64,000 bases of DNA from Alitta virens. Lineage: Eukaryota; Annelida; Polychaeta; Phyllodocida; Nereididae. Shown in pieces: positions 11,298 to 21,375 of this stretch (position 1 is the stretch's first letter; the number at the start of each line of letters is the position of its first letter). A program made the position numbers and the translations under genes. Below the pieces are notes generated by a model, which made no database searches, was not told the origin of the DNA, and saw nothing but the letters and a program-made list of their open reading frames with translations. Where the stretch lies: the NCBI GenBank assembly GCA_932294295.1, contig OW028585.1:27787902-27851901 (forward strand), written 5' to 3'.

Positions 11298-11515
11298 TGA
11301 TCTGTGGTGTCCGTGCCATATGGTGAATTAACAAATGGACCCAAAATGGTTTCACATGGACAGGGCCAACTTCTTTTCATTGTGCATTTGGACGCTTCAA
11401 TCAGCCAGCGTTCAGCAACTTTTCTTGCTGTTTGGTGAAGCAGTTTTGTCTTTCTGTGGGTCATTAATCTTAATATGAAACAGGTGTTGTTGATTATGGA
11501 GAAATGTGCAGAAAG
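11298..11515 (+). repeat. Dispersed paralogous segment I, copy 1
   Basis: Shares two conserved blocks with 28790-28995: 'gaattaacaaatggaccca' through 'gtgcattt' on the left, and 'cattaatcttaatatgaaa' through 'ggtgttgttgatt' on the right. The middle is diverged. There are no inverted termini, tails or tRNA boxes, so it is unlike the other repeats here. Open frames across it on both strands are not shared by copy 2. Confidence 0.6.
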
Positions 11516-12100
11516 AATACTCTGTGTGTCTTGAGGCGGACCAATTTGTTTGGCCAAAGTGTTGATGGTCGAGTGTTCAAGATATTGCTCAGCTCTTCAC
11601 ATGGTCGTGGGTACAATTCACAGTCTCAATCTTGGAGCTCATTGTATGCCATTTACTGTAAGTGGAAGAAAATGTTCCTCACATTATAAAAATTAGCAAG
11701 AGTTTGGGGTAAAGATTATTATCTAATTATAGTAATTGTCTATTTGGGTATGAACTATTTTGACAGTGCACGTGATTTTTTGTCAGTGTATAATGGATAA
11801 TGTAAAGATGTGTACATATTTTGTGTGAAAACTTGTTTTCATCATTGCATTTAGAGTTGGTATGGGGATCAGTACTGTCATGCTTTCAATGGCATCATCT
11901 GCATCACTGTGTGTCGTCGCCTCACCCCGCAGCGACCTAATTATGTAGATGATTTGCTCATTTACTCATCTGAAGTAAATTAATCAATTTCTCTTGTAGT
12001 CTAGAGGCTGGCTTATGGTACTAAAAATTCAACAATAAAATAACAAAATAATTAGATGTTCATGTGCTGAGTTTACGCAATTCTTGTTCTGACAAGCAGG
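11516..12100. other. Intergenic, nothing recognised
   Basis: No supported gene, RNA or repeat. Confidence 0.5.
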
Positions 12101-12104
12101 CAAT

Positions 12105-12285
12105 TCAGAAAATTTGCCTGAACTCAAAAAATATGAATCCATTTCTCTTGTATTCATAAGAGAAGATTTCTTAAGTCTATACTCAGCTGATCGGCTACAT
12201 ATTTTTACCAATCTTTTTGTTTCATATTAGGTTAACTGGCAAAGAATGTCCAGAATTAGGTCGCTGGGCTGTGAGGTGATGACTA
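12105..12285 (+). repeat. Dispersed repeat H, copy 2
   Basis: Direct copy of 1585-1740, sharing 'cagaaaatttgcctgaact', 'atgaatccatttctcttgta', 'cggctacatatttttaccaa' and 'aggtcgctgggct' in the same order. Ends are not defined and the family is unknown. Confidence 0.6.
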
Positions 12286-12790
12286 GTTTATGAAAGACTT
12301 CGTTGAGGGGTGGGGAGTGTGGTGTCTCTGCTCTCCTATGCATTACAGAAAATGCTAAGTTTTATCAGCATGTGAATTTCATCTAGCTTTCGAATGCATT
12401 ACAGAAAATGCTTGGTTGTAAGAGCATGTGAATTTTCATCTAAGAGAATGAAATGAACTAAAAATAACGGACATAGTTACTTCAGTTGCTCTCTTTATTA
12501 ATATATATATAATTTTTTTCTGAACTTAATCTCATGCATCTCATTTCTCAAGATTTTCCATGTAACTAGTGGTCGCAAAATAACTCTGAGTTAATTCCTG
12601 AGACCACCAGTCATAATTTTGTTGTAAATAATTTGTATTTGTTAAAGATAATAATAAAGAATCATACATATAAAAAACCCAAAAAAAAAACATGCAATTA
12701 ACATCATATCTTGTTTCTAAATAATATGCCTCCTGGTTGAGGAGATATTGATATTGCTTCATGATTATATTGTTTTGATCAGAATTATAT
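12286..12790. other. Intergenic with a local short duplication
   Basis: 'gcattacagaaaatgct' and 'gcatgtgaattt' each occur twice within 12350-12440, a small tandem duplication of about 60 bp. Nothing else is supported. Confidence 0.5.
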
Positions 12791-12794
12791 GAGT

Positions 12795-13105
12795 GACGAA
12801 CGGTTAAGGCATCTGCCAATTCAGTATTGGCCAGCTCTGCTGAAAGTCCCGTGTTCTATCTTTGGCCAGGGCACTCTTCATGAGCTACATCCCAGTTTAA
12901 TGTCGATCGCATGAGACGTCAAAGTGGAGGTGCCTTGTACTCAGGGTCTCTGCTAGGCAAGTTAAAGATCCCACCCATGGGGTAAATGTGTAACATTATG
13001 TGGACTGCAGGCATCATCATCTCATCATTACATCTCTTCTGGCAGCAGGTCATATAAGCTGACTAAGCTTCAGACCCAGTAGCATTGAGACATTGAGACA
13101 TTTTA
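12795..13105 (+). mobile_element. SINE-B, full-length copy
   Basis: A degraded tRNA-like head ('acggttaaggcatctgcc') is followed by 'actcttcatgagctacatcc', 'cgcatgagacgtcaaagtgg', 'aggtgccttgtactcagggt', 'cccacccatggggtaaatgt' and 'atcatctcatcattacatct'. The 3' end is 'cttcagacccagtagcattg'. This copy is used as the reference for the B form. A and B share the central body and differ in head and 3' end. Confidence 0.88.
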
Positions 13106-13215
13106 TGCCGATAAAGTAGTCACTAAAAGAAAGGGTTTTCCTTTATGTAAGAAATCATCTGCTAGCCCAAAATACCATCAGACCATCCAACTTAAGCAAA
13201 TTGTCAAAATGAAAT
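13106..13215. other. Short intergenic spacer
   Basis: No feature seen. It separates SINE-B from the TTAA-flanked element. Confidence 0.5.
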
Positions 13216-13219
13216 TTAA

Positions 13220-13624
13220 AGGTGCACTGTCTGTCAAATTTGCAATTTTCTGAGATGCTATCAGACAGTTGAAAATTACTTTTATTAATCAAGACACACA
13301 AAATTTGTGTGAATTAACAATTTTATAAGACATTGATTACTTAAAAATAGATTATACATCAAGAGAAAATCCAGACCAAAACATTGGAAACGCAATGGAA
13401 ATGACATCATCACCATTGTTCAGTATTGTGACGTCATCACTGGGTTTTTTAACGTATTGAGTTTTTAATGGCATGAAAAACTTATATTTATATTATTTAT
13501 TGTAAATTAAAACTAAATTGTTAAGCAAAAGTGGGTATGTAATGGTGAAAAATATTATGAAAAAAGAAGGCAGTATTGATTTATATCATTATTTTAATGT
13601 GCACATTTAACAGACAGTGCACCT
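13220..13624 (+). mobile_element. Repeat G, complete 405-bp TTAA-flanked MITE
   Basis: Terminal inverted repeats AGGTGCACTGTCTGT and ACAGACAGTGCACCT are perfect over 15 bp. TTAA flanks the element on both sides (13216-13219 and 13625-13628). TTAA target duplications are characteristic of piggyBac and Kolobok transposons, so this is probably a non-autonomous member of one of them. It has no open reading frame. Partial copies lie at 4636-4875 (-) and 5870-6175 (+). Confidence 0.8.
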
Positions 13625-13628
13625 TTAA

Positions 13629-14250
13629 AAATAAAGTCATACATGACCTTCAATGACATGAAATACCTTGCAATTAACAGTTTGTTAAGTATAGTTGACT
13701 AATGGTGATAACATTGCATAAAAAGTTTCAGCCCTCTTAGTGAAGTCTGTAGAAGAAATGGAGCTGCTGTTCATTCTAATATCTTACAATTGAGAAAAAA
13801 CAAACATCACATTTCACTCAAGTACAATGCATCCTGTGAGAGGAAAAACTGATACTCCAACCTTAAGTATTCTTAAGTGTCCTTAAGTCCCACTGGCACA
13901 CCCCAAAGCATGATGGACCCATTAACGTCACGAAAGACCCACATTTGGTTGCCTTGAAGATATGCTTGTGAGATCACGCCAGATGCAAGAACCATGTCAT
14001 AAAAACATGCCAAGTGACAAATGGTGGATGCTGTTGGAAATGTTTTCCGAAAATGCTGTGGCAACTTGTGATACATTGCTTATCATCCATCAAGGAGACA
14101 GGAGCATTGGAGGCACATGTAGACAAAGCATGGAGATATTTTAACATGTGAGAGTATGAGAATTTGCTTATAGTTTGGTGCTCTGACATGCAATTAATAC
14201 ATATGTAATGAAACGCAATCTTAGGTACACGTCACTATTGAGACAACGTA
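13629..14250. other. Intergenic, nothing recognised
   Basis: Short open frames on both strands at 13873-14189 overlap one another and have no domain, so they are taken as chance. Confidence 0.5.
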
Positions 14251-14256
14251 AATCTT

Positions 14257-14404
14257 AAAACTGGGTTTGATTCCGGCCCGAGCCTGCTTAGTTAGATGGC
14301 CGTTTCATCCTTCATCCTTCATCTCATTGCCATGGTCCCTGCCTGTCCTTATTAGCCCATCAGGTGCAGAAATACAGGACTACTATTGCTCCATCCACCC
14401 ACCA
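14257..14404 (+). mobile_element. SINE-C, 5'-truncated copy
   Basis: Starts inside the B box ('ctgggtttgattccggccc') and contains the full C body with a local duplication of 'ttcatcc'. It ends 'tccacccaccaca'. Confidence 0.85.
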
Positions 14405-14637
14405 CAAATACTGTGTCGTGGGTAAACATATTTGTTTGGGAAGTATAATTTTACTTTTAGGACTTGATATCAGAAAGTACCAGATAAAAATAAGCAATAT
14501 GCATTGAAGATTTTGGACTATGATATTCTTAAGGCTTGTGCAGAATGACTGTCTCCTGATAGCAGTTTAATTATAAGTTAGTCGGATATATATAAATTAG
14601 TCAGTATTAGCATATTGACTGCGAGACTAAGTTGCAT

Positions 14638-14728
14638 AGCCTTCATCTCATTGCCATAGGAACCTGCCTGTCCTAATTAGCCCATCAGGTGCAGAATACA
14701 GGACAAAAAGTCCTAATTCACCCAATCA
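14638..14728 (+). mobile_element. SINE-C, 3' fragment
   Basis: Contains only 'ccttcatctcattgccatag', 'ctgcctgtcctaattagccc', 'atcaggtgcagaatacagga' and the 'cctaattcaccc' end. It lies 230 bp from the previous C copy in the same orientation. Confidence 0.8.
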
Positions 14729-14943
14729 CGACCTTACTCAACTAACAATTAAGACCACCCAAAAGTATCCAAATTTTGCACCAAAGTTAGTCTTCAATGG
14801 TTTTTCATCATTCTTAGCCTTAAGCGTTTATCACTTTTATTCGAAAACCTTAGTACTGTGCCATATCTTGTAATGTGTTAAAGTTATGAAGAAGAGGTCA
14901 GTGTCTATCAGAATGGATCTTTGGGACCAGACCTGAATATAAC

Positions 14944-15024
14944 TACGTGGCCAAATGTGCCAAGTGCGTTTTCCATGCGTTTATCCTTCTCATGGGAAAC
15001 GCACGCGGCACATTTGACCATGTA
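14944..15024. mobile_element. MITE-D, short 81-bp copy
   Basis: Palindromic ends TACGTGGCCAAATGTGCC and GGCACATTTGACCATGTA. The centre is 'ttttccatgcgtttatcctt'. Its centre is inverted relative to the copy at 10215, as expected if both arose by deletion from the longer palindrome. Confidence 0.82.
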
Positions 15025-15270
15025 ACCTTGTTATGAAATAAAATTTTTAACGGCCCTTACTGGGACCTTTCAGTTAGTCTGACTGTATGAAGTCATGCTT
15101 AGTATGACAGCAAGAATATTTTGCTTATCGGCATTACTTTTTTACTTCCAATCAGCAAGCCACAACCCGAAAACGTACGAACCAAACCTCTATTCTGTTG
15201 TGTCCTGAAGCAGCTCCTTAAGTAAATCAGATGTATGGCTTGTGTCTAATTTCTGATCAATAAGACAAAA
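15025..15270. other. Intergenic, nothing recognised
   Basis: Contains 'gcagctccttaag' and 'acaaccc' phrases that recur at about 15960-16030, suggesting an old local duplication. No gene. Confidence 0.4.
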
Positions 15271-15276
15271 TTGCAA

Positions 15277-15400
15277 CAAGGCACCTCCAATTTAATGTCT
15301 CATGCGACTTCCAACTGGGATGTAGCTTATGAAGAGTGCTAGGGTCTGGAATCGAACCTGGATCCTACAGCAAAGCTGGCCAATATGAAAGGCGACTGAT
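15277..15400 (-). mobile_element. SINE-B, 5' half
   Basis: Reverse complement of the head-proximal part: 'aaggcacctccaatttaatg', 'tctcatgcgacttccaactg', 'gatgtagcttatgaagagtg' and 'ggaatcgaacctggatcct'. The 3' half is missing, which is unusual because SINE truncation normally removes the 5' end. Confidence 0.8.
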
Positions 15401-15580
15401 TTATCTATCTATAGTCCAGATTATTCTGCTAATTGCAGGCATTAACAAAATGTCATAAACTGTAAAGAAACCATATTTTTAAGAGAAATATGTTTGGAAT
15501 TATTTAAGGCAGTTCATCAATACGATTGCATGCCAGAATTATATATTTTGATGATATCTTATTTAGTGACATACAGGTTT

Positions 15581-15882
15581 AGTGCAGTATAGCGGACCCA
15601 AATTATTGACCATATTTGGCATCCATCAAACATGAAAATAATCACTGTTTTTGACCAAAGTTCGTTCTGGCACGCAATAAGAATACATTTGCATAGAGAA
15701 GCGAGGGTTTGGAGGCTGCAGCCCCAAGAAAATGCAAAATTAACTATGATAAACTCGCGTTCTTGCCTTACCACTGCCATTAGTTTGTGACATCACTCAT
15801 TCAATTCAAACTTTTTACGTCATAGGCCTGGCAACAAGGCTCGCTAAATATGGTCAATAATTTGGGTCCGCTATACTGCACT
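15581..15882. mobile_element. 302-bp element with 40-bp terminal inverted repeats
   Basis: The left end AGTGCAGTATAGCGGACCCA continues for another 20 bases, and the whole 40 bases are the reverse complement of 15843-15882 with one mismatch. No other copy is in this window. The target duplication is unclear: TTT is present on both sides but lies in T-rich DNA. The minus-strand open frame at 15559-15780 spans the left end and is not supported as a gene. It is a probable MITE of unassigned superfamily, and the near-identical ends suggest recent origin. Confidence 0.72.
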
Positions 15883-17020
15883 TTTTCCTAAAATTCTTAC
15901 TTCCCATCAATCACAAAACCAAATCCTATAAACTGGTGAACCACAACATCCTACCCTAAAACCTTGTAAGCCACAACCCTATTCTAATAGTATCCTGACG
16001 CAGCTCCTTAAGCTAATCAGGTGCAAGCCTTGCATGCGTTGCCCTAAAGGAGTTTCCGAAATGGCCATGACATTAGCCCCATGGGACTGGCTTGCGTTGT
16101 GCGTAAGCCAGTCCCAAACCCATGCATTGCGAGGCAGTCTGTTCGGGCTACATGACATGGTTAATCATGGTGGACAATGAACTTGGGTGGGCCCATTGTT
16201 AACAGGTGATGACTTGAGTGCTAAGCGTGGGGGGCTTTAATTAAGTGAAGGAGGACAATGTGATGCTAGTTTGTCTCATGATGGAAAGGAAGGTCAGTTT
16301 ACTAAGGACATGCGTGTTATAAGCGCGAACGGCTGACTAACTGCGTGAAGAGGGGGTCCTATTATAAGTCATTAAATGTCTCCACCCTTTTGACCCATAA
16401 TTATATTAAGATAAATAGTGTTAAGCCCCAGTTTTAGTATTTGTTTCATTATGAACCACTCATAATTGGGTGCATTTTGGAGTTTGATTTAATGACTCAT
16501 AAATGGGTGCATTTTAGAGTTTCATTAATATTTAATACAGTCTGATTGGGACAGGTCACACCTCCCCAACCAATTTGATATATTATGATAATATAATATT
16601 GTATGATATCGTAATAATATAGCGTAATATAATATATATTAAGCAATGCAATATATTGTAATGTAAATACATTGTTGTTTCCTTTGTTTACCTATTAAGC
16701 TGAATTTGTATATTTTGAAATATTTTAAGATGATTTGAAAAGTAGGAAGTTTAATGCTTGAAAGGAATGCTAACACTCATGCAAAAATAATGCAAAGTGT
16801 GGGTAATAAATGAATCTATAAGTAATAAATAATTAAATAATTTGGTTACTCAATAGGAGAAAATATACTAGTTATGATAAGGTTATTTCATTATTAATTC
16901 ATTTATAGATGTGAGTTATAGATATGATAAGGTATAGGCCTAACATAACTGATTCTACCATTAAATAAATGTCATTTTAAACTGTTAAGAAAAAGACATT
17001 TGTTACATACAGGTGAAATT
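15883..17020. other. Intergenic, AT-rich, one compact hairpin
   Basis: At 16083-16115 GGGACTGGCTTGCG and CGTAAGCCAGTCCC form a 14-bp stem with one wobble pair and a 5-base loop. Around 16580-16680 there is an ATAT-rich low-complexity tract. No gene was recognised. Confidence 0.5.
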
Positions 17021-17124
17021 AAATTCCATGACGATTCTGTGTCCCTGACTTTCTTTCGATAAAATCTGCACAACGAAGTCAGCGATTGCAAATTATAACG
17101 GCCTCCACACACCCCTTTCTTGCA

Positions 17125-17605
17125 GACAATACTTTTTTTTTTTGTCTTCTAAAATTCCATGACCTTTCCCTGACCTTTTTAAAATTTATATTATTCCATG
17201 ACTTTTCCACGACTTTCAATGACAACCAATTGTTTTTTGTCTTCTAAATTTCCATGACCTTTCCATGACCTTTTTAAAATTTATATTATTCCATGACTTT
17301 TCCACGACTTTCAATGACAACCAATTGTTTTTTGTCTTCTAAATTTCCATGACCTTTCCATGACCTTTGTAAGATTTATATTATTCCATGACTTTTCCAT
17401 GACTTTCCATGACAACCAATTTTTTTTTGTCTTCTAAATTTCCATGACCTTTTTAAAATGTATATTATTCCATGACTTTCCATGACAACCAAATGTTATT
17501 GTCTTCCAAATTTCCATGACTTTTCCATGACCTTTGTAAGATTATATTATTCCATGACTTTCCATGACAACCAATGTTTCCAAAGATATTCCATGACGAT
17601 CATTG
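17125..17605. repeat. CCATGAC-rich minisatellite, unit 84-95 bp
   Basis: Five units carry 'ttatattattccatgactt', 'tccatgacaaccaa', 'tttttgtcttctaa' and 'atttccatgacctt'. The anchor points are at about 17181, 17276, 17371, 17455 and 17538, giving periods of 95, 95, 84 and 83. Each unit is itself made of ~10-bp CCATGACTTT sub-repeats. No coding frame. Confidence 0.85.
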
Positions 17606-17984
17606 ACCTGATTTACAGAAAAATTAGATAATCAGCACACAATTCATGTCTTTTACATCCAAGAAACTTGGCCTTTTATCTATGGCCATTAACCCGTTTT
17701 ACCCCAGCCTTATACACGATACCAAGCTCCCCTTGAACATGATCTATGAATTGTGTCATCCTTATGCATGCCTGAGGAGTTTTGACACACTAATGAGCGA
17801 AAGCACTTTGTCTTTGATGGTCTTTACAATATGGCATTGGACAGGTGATGGTCATATTCATTGAGCAATTTTGAAGCCTCATCACATGAGTAAAGTGTTG
17901 AAGAGCATTCAGGTTGTTAAGAGGAAGATGGTTGAAGAAAAAAAATGGTTGTCAGAAGAGAGGAACTCCGTGTGGGAACTTCAG

Positions 17985-18130
17985 CACAAAATTGAATTTT
18001 GAATTTGCAGTTTGAATTTAAATCTTGAATTTGAACCATGAATTTAAATTTTGAATTTGAATCTTGAATTTGAACCTTGAATTTGAACTATGAATTTGAA
18101 TCTTGAGTTTCAATTTTGATATGGAATTTT
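17985..18130. repeat. TTGAATTTGAA minisatellite, unit about 13 bp
   Basis: About ten diverged units of the type 'ttgaatttgaacc' or 'ttgaatttgaatc'. Directly visible simple tandem repeat. Confidence 0.8.
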
Positions 18131-18617
18131 AATTTATCATTTTAAATTGTATTCAGTATTTCAGACATAATGATGAGATGATAATGCTTGGACTCCGCAC
18201 AAAATTGAGCACGAACTAAAGTCAAAACTGCTCATTATATAAAATATTGCATCTTTAATTTGAAAGATATCGAGTGGTATCATAATAATAATACTTATTT
18301 CCAGGTCAAGCAGAAATTGCAGATTTGTTCTGTAAACTCCATGTTTTAATACTACTTTTGTAATGTAATGAATTTTGCAGGAACAAATTAAAGATACCAT
18401 CCATTACTTGGTCTACTCTGTTGGAGAGTATCCATACTCACTAGATTTTTTTTGTTATTTTCTACAATCAATAGGACTATACATTCACAAATTTGATGCT
18501 GGACCATACTTTTTTTATACCTGGGCCTAGGCCTTTAACAAGTATAGAACTATCATACTATGTTCTATGACAGACCAGGTATATTTAAGCGAACGAAAGC
18601 TCTGAGTTTTGAGAATA

Positions 18618-18772
18618 TACATGGCCAATTGTGCTACGTGCATTTTCCATGCGTTTGGATAAACGCATGGAAAACGCATGGTTTTTGTATCATTATAATT
18701 AGTTAAAAACCATGCGTTTTCCATGCGTTTATCCTTCTCATGGAAAACGCACGTGGCACATTTGGCCATGTA
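18618..18772. mobile_element. MITE-D, long 155-bp copy
   Basis: The outer arms TACATGGCCAATTGTGC and GCACATTTGGCCATGTA surround inner arms rich in 'ttttccatgcgttt', with a central loop 'tgtatcattataattagtta'. Almost the entire element can fold on itself. Open frame 18527-18820 across it is not a gene. Confidence 0.88.
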
Positions 18773-19266
18773 TGGGTCAACGCAGCAGTTTTGCGAGGCC
18801 TGAATTTGTACTATAATCAAACTTTTCTCGGCTTCTACTGGTCAGATCTTCACCAAATTTGATTTGTAAGTTGCTCTTTTGTATCGCGGTTCTAATGGTA
18901 GCTAATGGTGTGCCATTTTTACCTGTACTCCTAAAACTACGAAAGCGCAAGTTAAAACAGTTTTTGGCAGGATTTCCCTATGTATTGAAGTGTTTACATT
19001 GTAGGCCTAGTGCTGCTGGCATTCTACACACAACACCAGGTATCTATTCTTTTTTTGAAAAGGAATATTCTTGTTCTGTGAGTGATGGCTTTGTGTTTAA
19101 TCTATTCATCTATGTAAAGTTTCAAAAAACATTGGCTATCAGTCATGTGTGCATCAATTTCATCATTTTGGTGTGAATCTAACTTTATAGTGAAGCCAGC
19201 ATTTTAGTATCCACACCCAAGTCTGCATTAAAGAACACTGATTATAATATTATGAGGGATAATCCC
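18773..19266. other. Intergenic, nothing recognised
   Basis: An open frame at 18859-19176 begins with a hydrophobic segment (ICKLLFCIAVLMVANG), but it has no homology I recognise and no promoter or splice context. I do not call it a gene. Confidence 0.45.
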
Positions 19267-19379
19267 TTAAGCCCCGTTCCCACATAGCCGAGTTACTCGT
19301 AGTCAACTCGTAGTATTACGTAACACGCCTCTCGGGCCCAACTCTTACTAAACTCGGCGATTACTCCTCGCACTCGAGA

Positions 19380-19700
19380 GATGCTCGGCGAGTAACTCCT
19401 GAGTCTCGTAGCGAACTCGTGAGATTTGGAGCCGAGTTTGCCGAGTCTCCCGAGTATGCCGTGCTGCACGGCACACTCGGCGAATTATCCAGGAGTCCAA
19501 AAACTCGGCCATGACTCGCCGAGTTACTCCTCGAACTCGCCGAGTTACTCCTCGAACTCGCCGAGTTACTCCTCGAACTCGGCGAGTTACTCGGCGCTAT
19601 TTTCGCTCGTATTACACTCGGGGGGATGTTCAGGAGTGCGAGGAGTAACTCGGCGAGTTGTAGGAGTAACTCGCCGAGTAACTCGTCGAGTTCTACCTTT
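19380..19700. repeat. Left subterminal 21-bp array of the composite transposon
   Basis: At 19510-19600 there are three exact-to-near-exact units of AACTCGCCGAGTTACTCCTC(G), flanked by looser variants to 19700. CTCGCCGAG is near-palindromic, so the array can pair with itself and with the right-hand array. Subterminal arrays are common transposase-binding regions, but that role here is inference. Confidence 0.8.
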
Positions 19701-19741
19701 AGTACATGCATCATCAGCGTAGGGGGTCGTATATAATATAA

Positions 19742-20255
19742 AAGGCCGCTGCTCCTCTAATATCAGACCGATTTTCGTCAAATAAAGATTGTTTTGTAGT
19801 ATAATTCATAGTGATTCCATACGTATTTTCGGATTTAAAAAAACCCGAATATTAAGCGAGATATTTGTCTGAGAAGGCAGTTGTCTTGCGGTGGCTGCTG
19901 CTCCATTTATATTAATCCGATTTTCGTCAAATCAGGACTGAATTGTAGTATAAATCATACTGATTCCATACGCGTTTTCGGATTGAAAATAGACCAAATA
20001 TTAAGCGAGATATTCGTCTGAGAAGGCAGCTAAGTTGGCGGAGGCAAACAGTGGTGCTCTCGCAGACGTCCGCGCCCAGACTGTATCAATGCAGGTAAGG
20101 CTGAGCGCTACTTTAAAAGGCTGCTGCTCCCCTAATATTAGTCCGATTTTCGTCAAATAAATATTGAATTATAGTCGAGTTCATACTTATTCCACACAGA
20201 TTTTCAGATTGAAAATAGACCAAATATTAAGCGAGATATTTGTCTGAGAAGGCAG
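19742..20255. repeat. Three ~138-bp internal units
   Basis: Units at 19742-19880, 19892-20030 and 20119-20255 start 'ggctgctgctcc', carry 'ccgattttcgtcaaat' and 'ttaagcgagatatttgtct', and end 'gagaaggcag'. A fourth unit lies at 21014-21152. The linker 'gtccgcgcccagactgtat' occurs before units three and four, so unit plus linker was amplified together at least once. Confidence 0.82.
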
Positions 20256-20403
20256 GTAGTCTGGCGGCGGCAAGGTGCTCTGTGTATGGCCCTGACATGA
20301 ATGGTGTGGTCAATATTTTTGACCATTTTATATACATTGTTTGGATGAGCTTTATTGCAATTCATTTCTACTCATTCTGCCAACTGCCATGACTGTTATG
20401 TCA

Positions 20404-20679
20404 ATTGCTATTAGCATTTTGAATGATACAAAGAATGGGTGTAGAGCATACAGCAAATTCAATACATGTGTCAATTGCCTAATTGCCTAAATTGGGGTTC
20501 TTTGACCTGTCATTTCATGGTTTGTTCAAAGATGACACAGACATTGCTATTAGCATTTTGAATGATACAAAGAATTGGTGTAGAGCATACAGCAAATTCA
20601 ATACATGTGTCAATTGCCTAATTGCCTAAATTGAGGTTCTTTGACCTGTCATTTCATGGTTTGTTCAAAGATGACACAG
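20404..20679. repeat. 139-bp tandem duplication inside the transposon
   Basis: Two head-to-tail copies with period 139 (20404-20542 and 20543-20679), differing at only a few bases. Examples are 'agaatgggtgtagag' against 'agaattggtgtagag', and 'attggggttc' against 'attgaggttc'. The high identity suggests it arose recently relative to the rest. Confidence 0.9.
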
Positions 20680-21013
20680 TAATATGACATTGTCTTGATT
20701 GTCATTCACAATTACAAAAATATGTAATTGCTTTCATTAATTAAAAGCAATATATTTAATTGTAATTACCAGGCAATGATTATATTTGTATAACTTTCTT
20801 ATCTTTTTGTGTTAATTTGAATCTTATTGTGATATTATGATCAGTATAAATTTGTGTATATTTTGTAAAATTTAAATCTAATATTGATATTGTAATAAGT
20901 ATTTGTGATTTGATCTGTGATTTTATTTGCTATATTTAATTTACTTATACTGGTGCTCCCTGAAGCGTCCGCGCCCAGACTGTATTAATGCAGAAAGCTG
21001 AGCGCTTCTTTAA

Positions 21014-21152
21014 AAAGCTACTGCTCCCTTAATATTAGTCCGATTTTCGTCAAATAAAGATTTTTTTGTAGTATAATTCATAGTGACTCCATAGGTTTTT
21101 TCGGATCGAAAATAGACCAAATATTAAGCGAGATATTCATCTGAGAATGCAG
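21014..21152. repeat. Fourth ~138-bp internal unit
   Basis: Same order of motifs as 19742-20255 ('ctactgctcccttaatatta', 'ccgattttcgtcaaataaag', 'gagatattcatctgagaatg'). It is separated from the other three by AT-rich DNA and the 139-bp duplication. Confidence 0.8.
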
Positions 21153-21214
21153 GTAGGCTGGCGTCGGCCTATCATTCGATGGGTGACTCGTCGCTGTCGT
21201 AGACACCTTGCTTC

Positions 21215-21375
21215 ACCCGGCGAGTTACTCCTGGTACTCGGCGAGTTACTCCTGGTACTCGGCGAGTTACTCCTGGTACTCGGCGAGTCACTCCTGGTAC
21301 TCGCCGAGTCGCTCGCTGAACCCGCCGAGTAACTCGGCGAGTAATTCGGCGAGTAACTCGGCGAGTCACTCCTGG
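21215..21375. repeat. Right subterminal 21-bp array of the composite transposon
   Basis: Four units of CGGCGAGTTACTCCTGGTAC(T), followed by shorter 'actcggcgagtaa' units. The unit differs from the left array by a TCCTGGTAC spacer in place of TCCTCGAAC, so the two arrays expanded separately. Confidence 0.8.

Noticed and set aside
16083..16115. microRNA precursor
   Set aside because: The stem is only 14 bp, too short for a Dicer substrate. Kept only as a low-interest hairpin.
18859..19176. 105-residue frame with hydrophobic N-terminus
   Set aside because: Resembles a signal peptide only superficially. No family, splice or promoter evidence.
19361..19781. Ser/Arg-rich and RRVTRRV-type open frames, also at 21137-21453
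   Set aside because: They arise from the 21-bp subterminal arrays of the composite transposon, and the same arrays are open on both strands.
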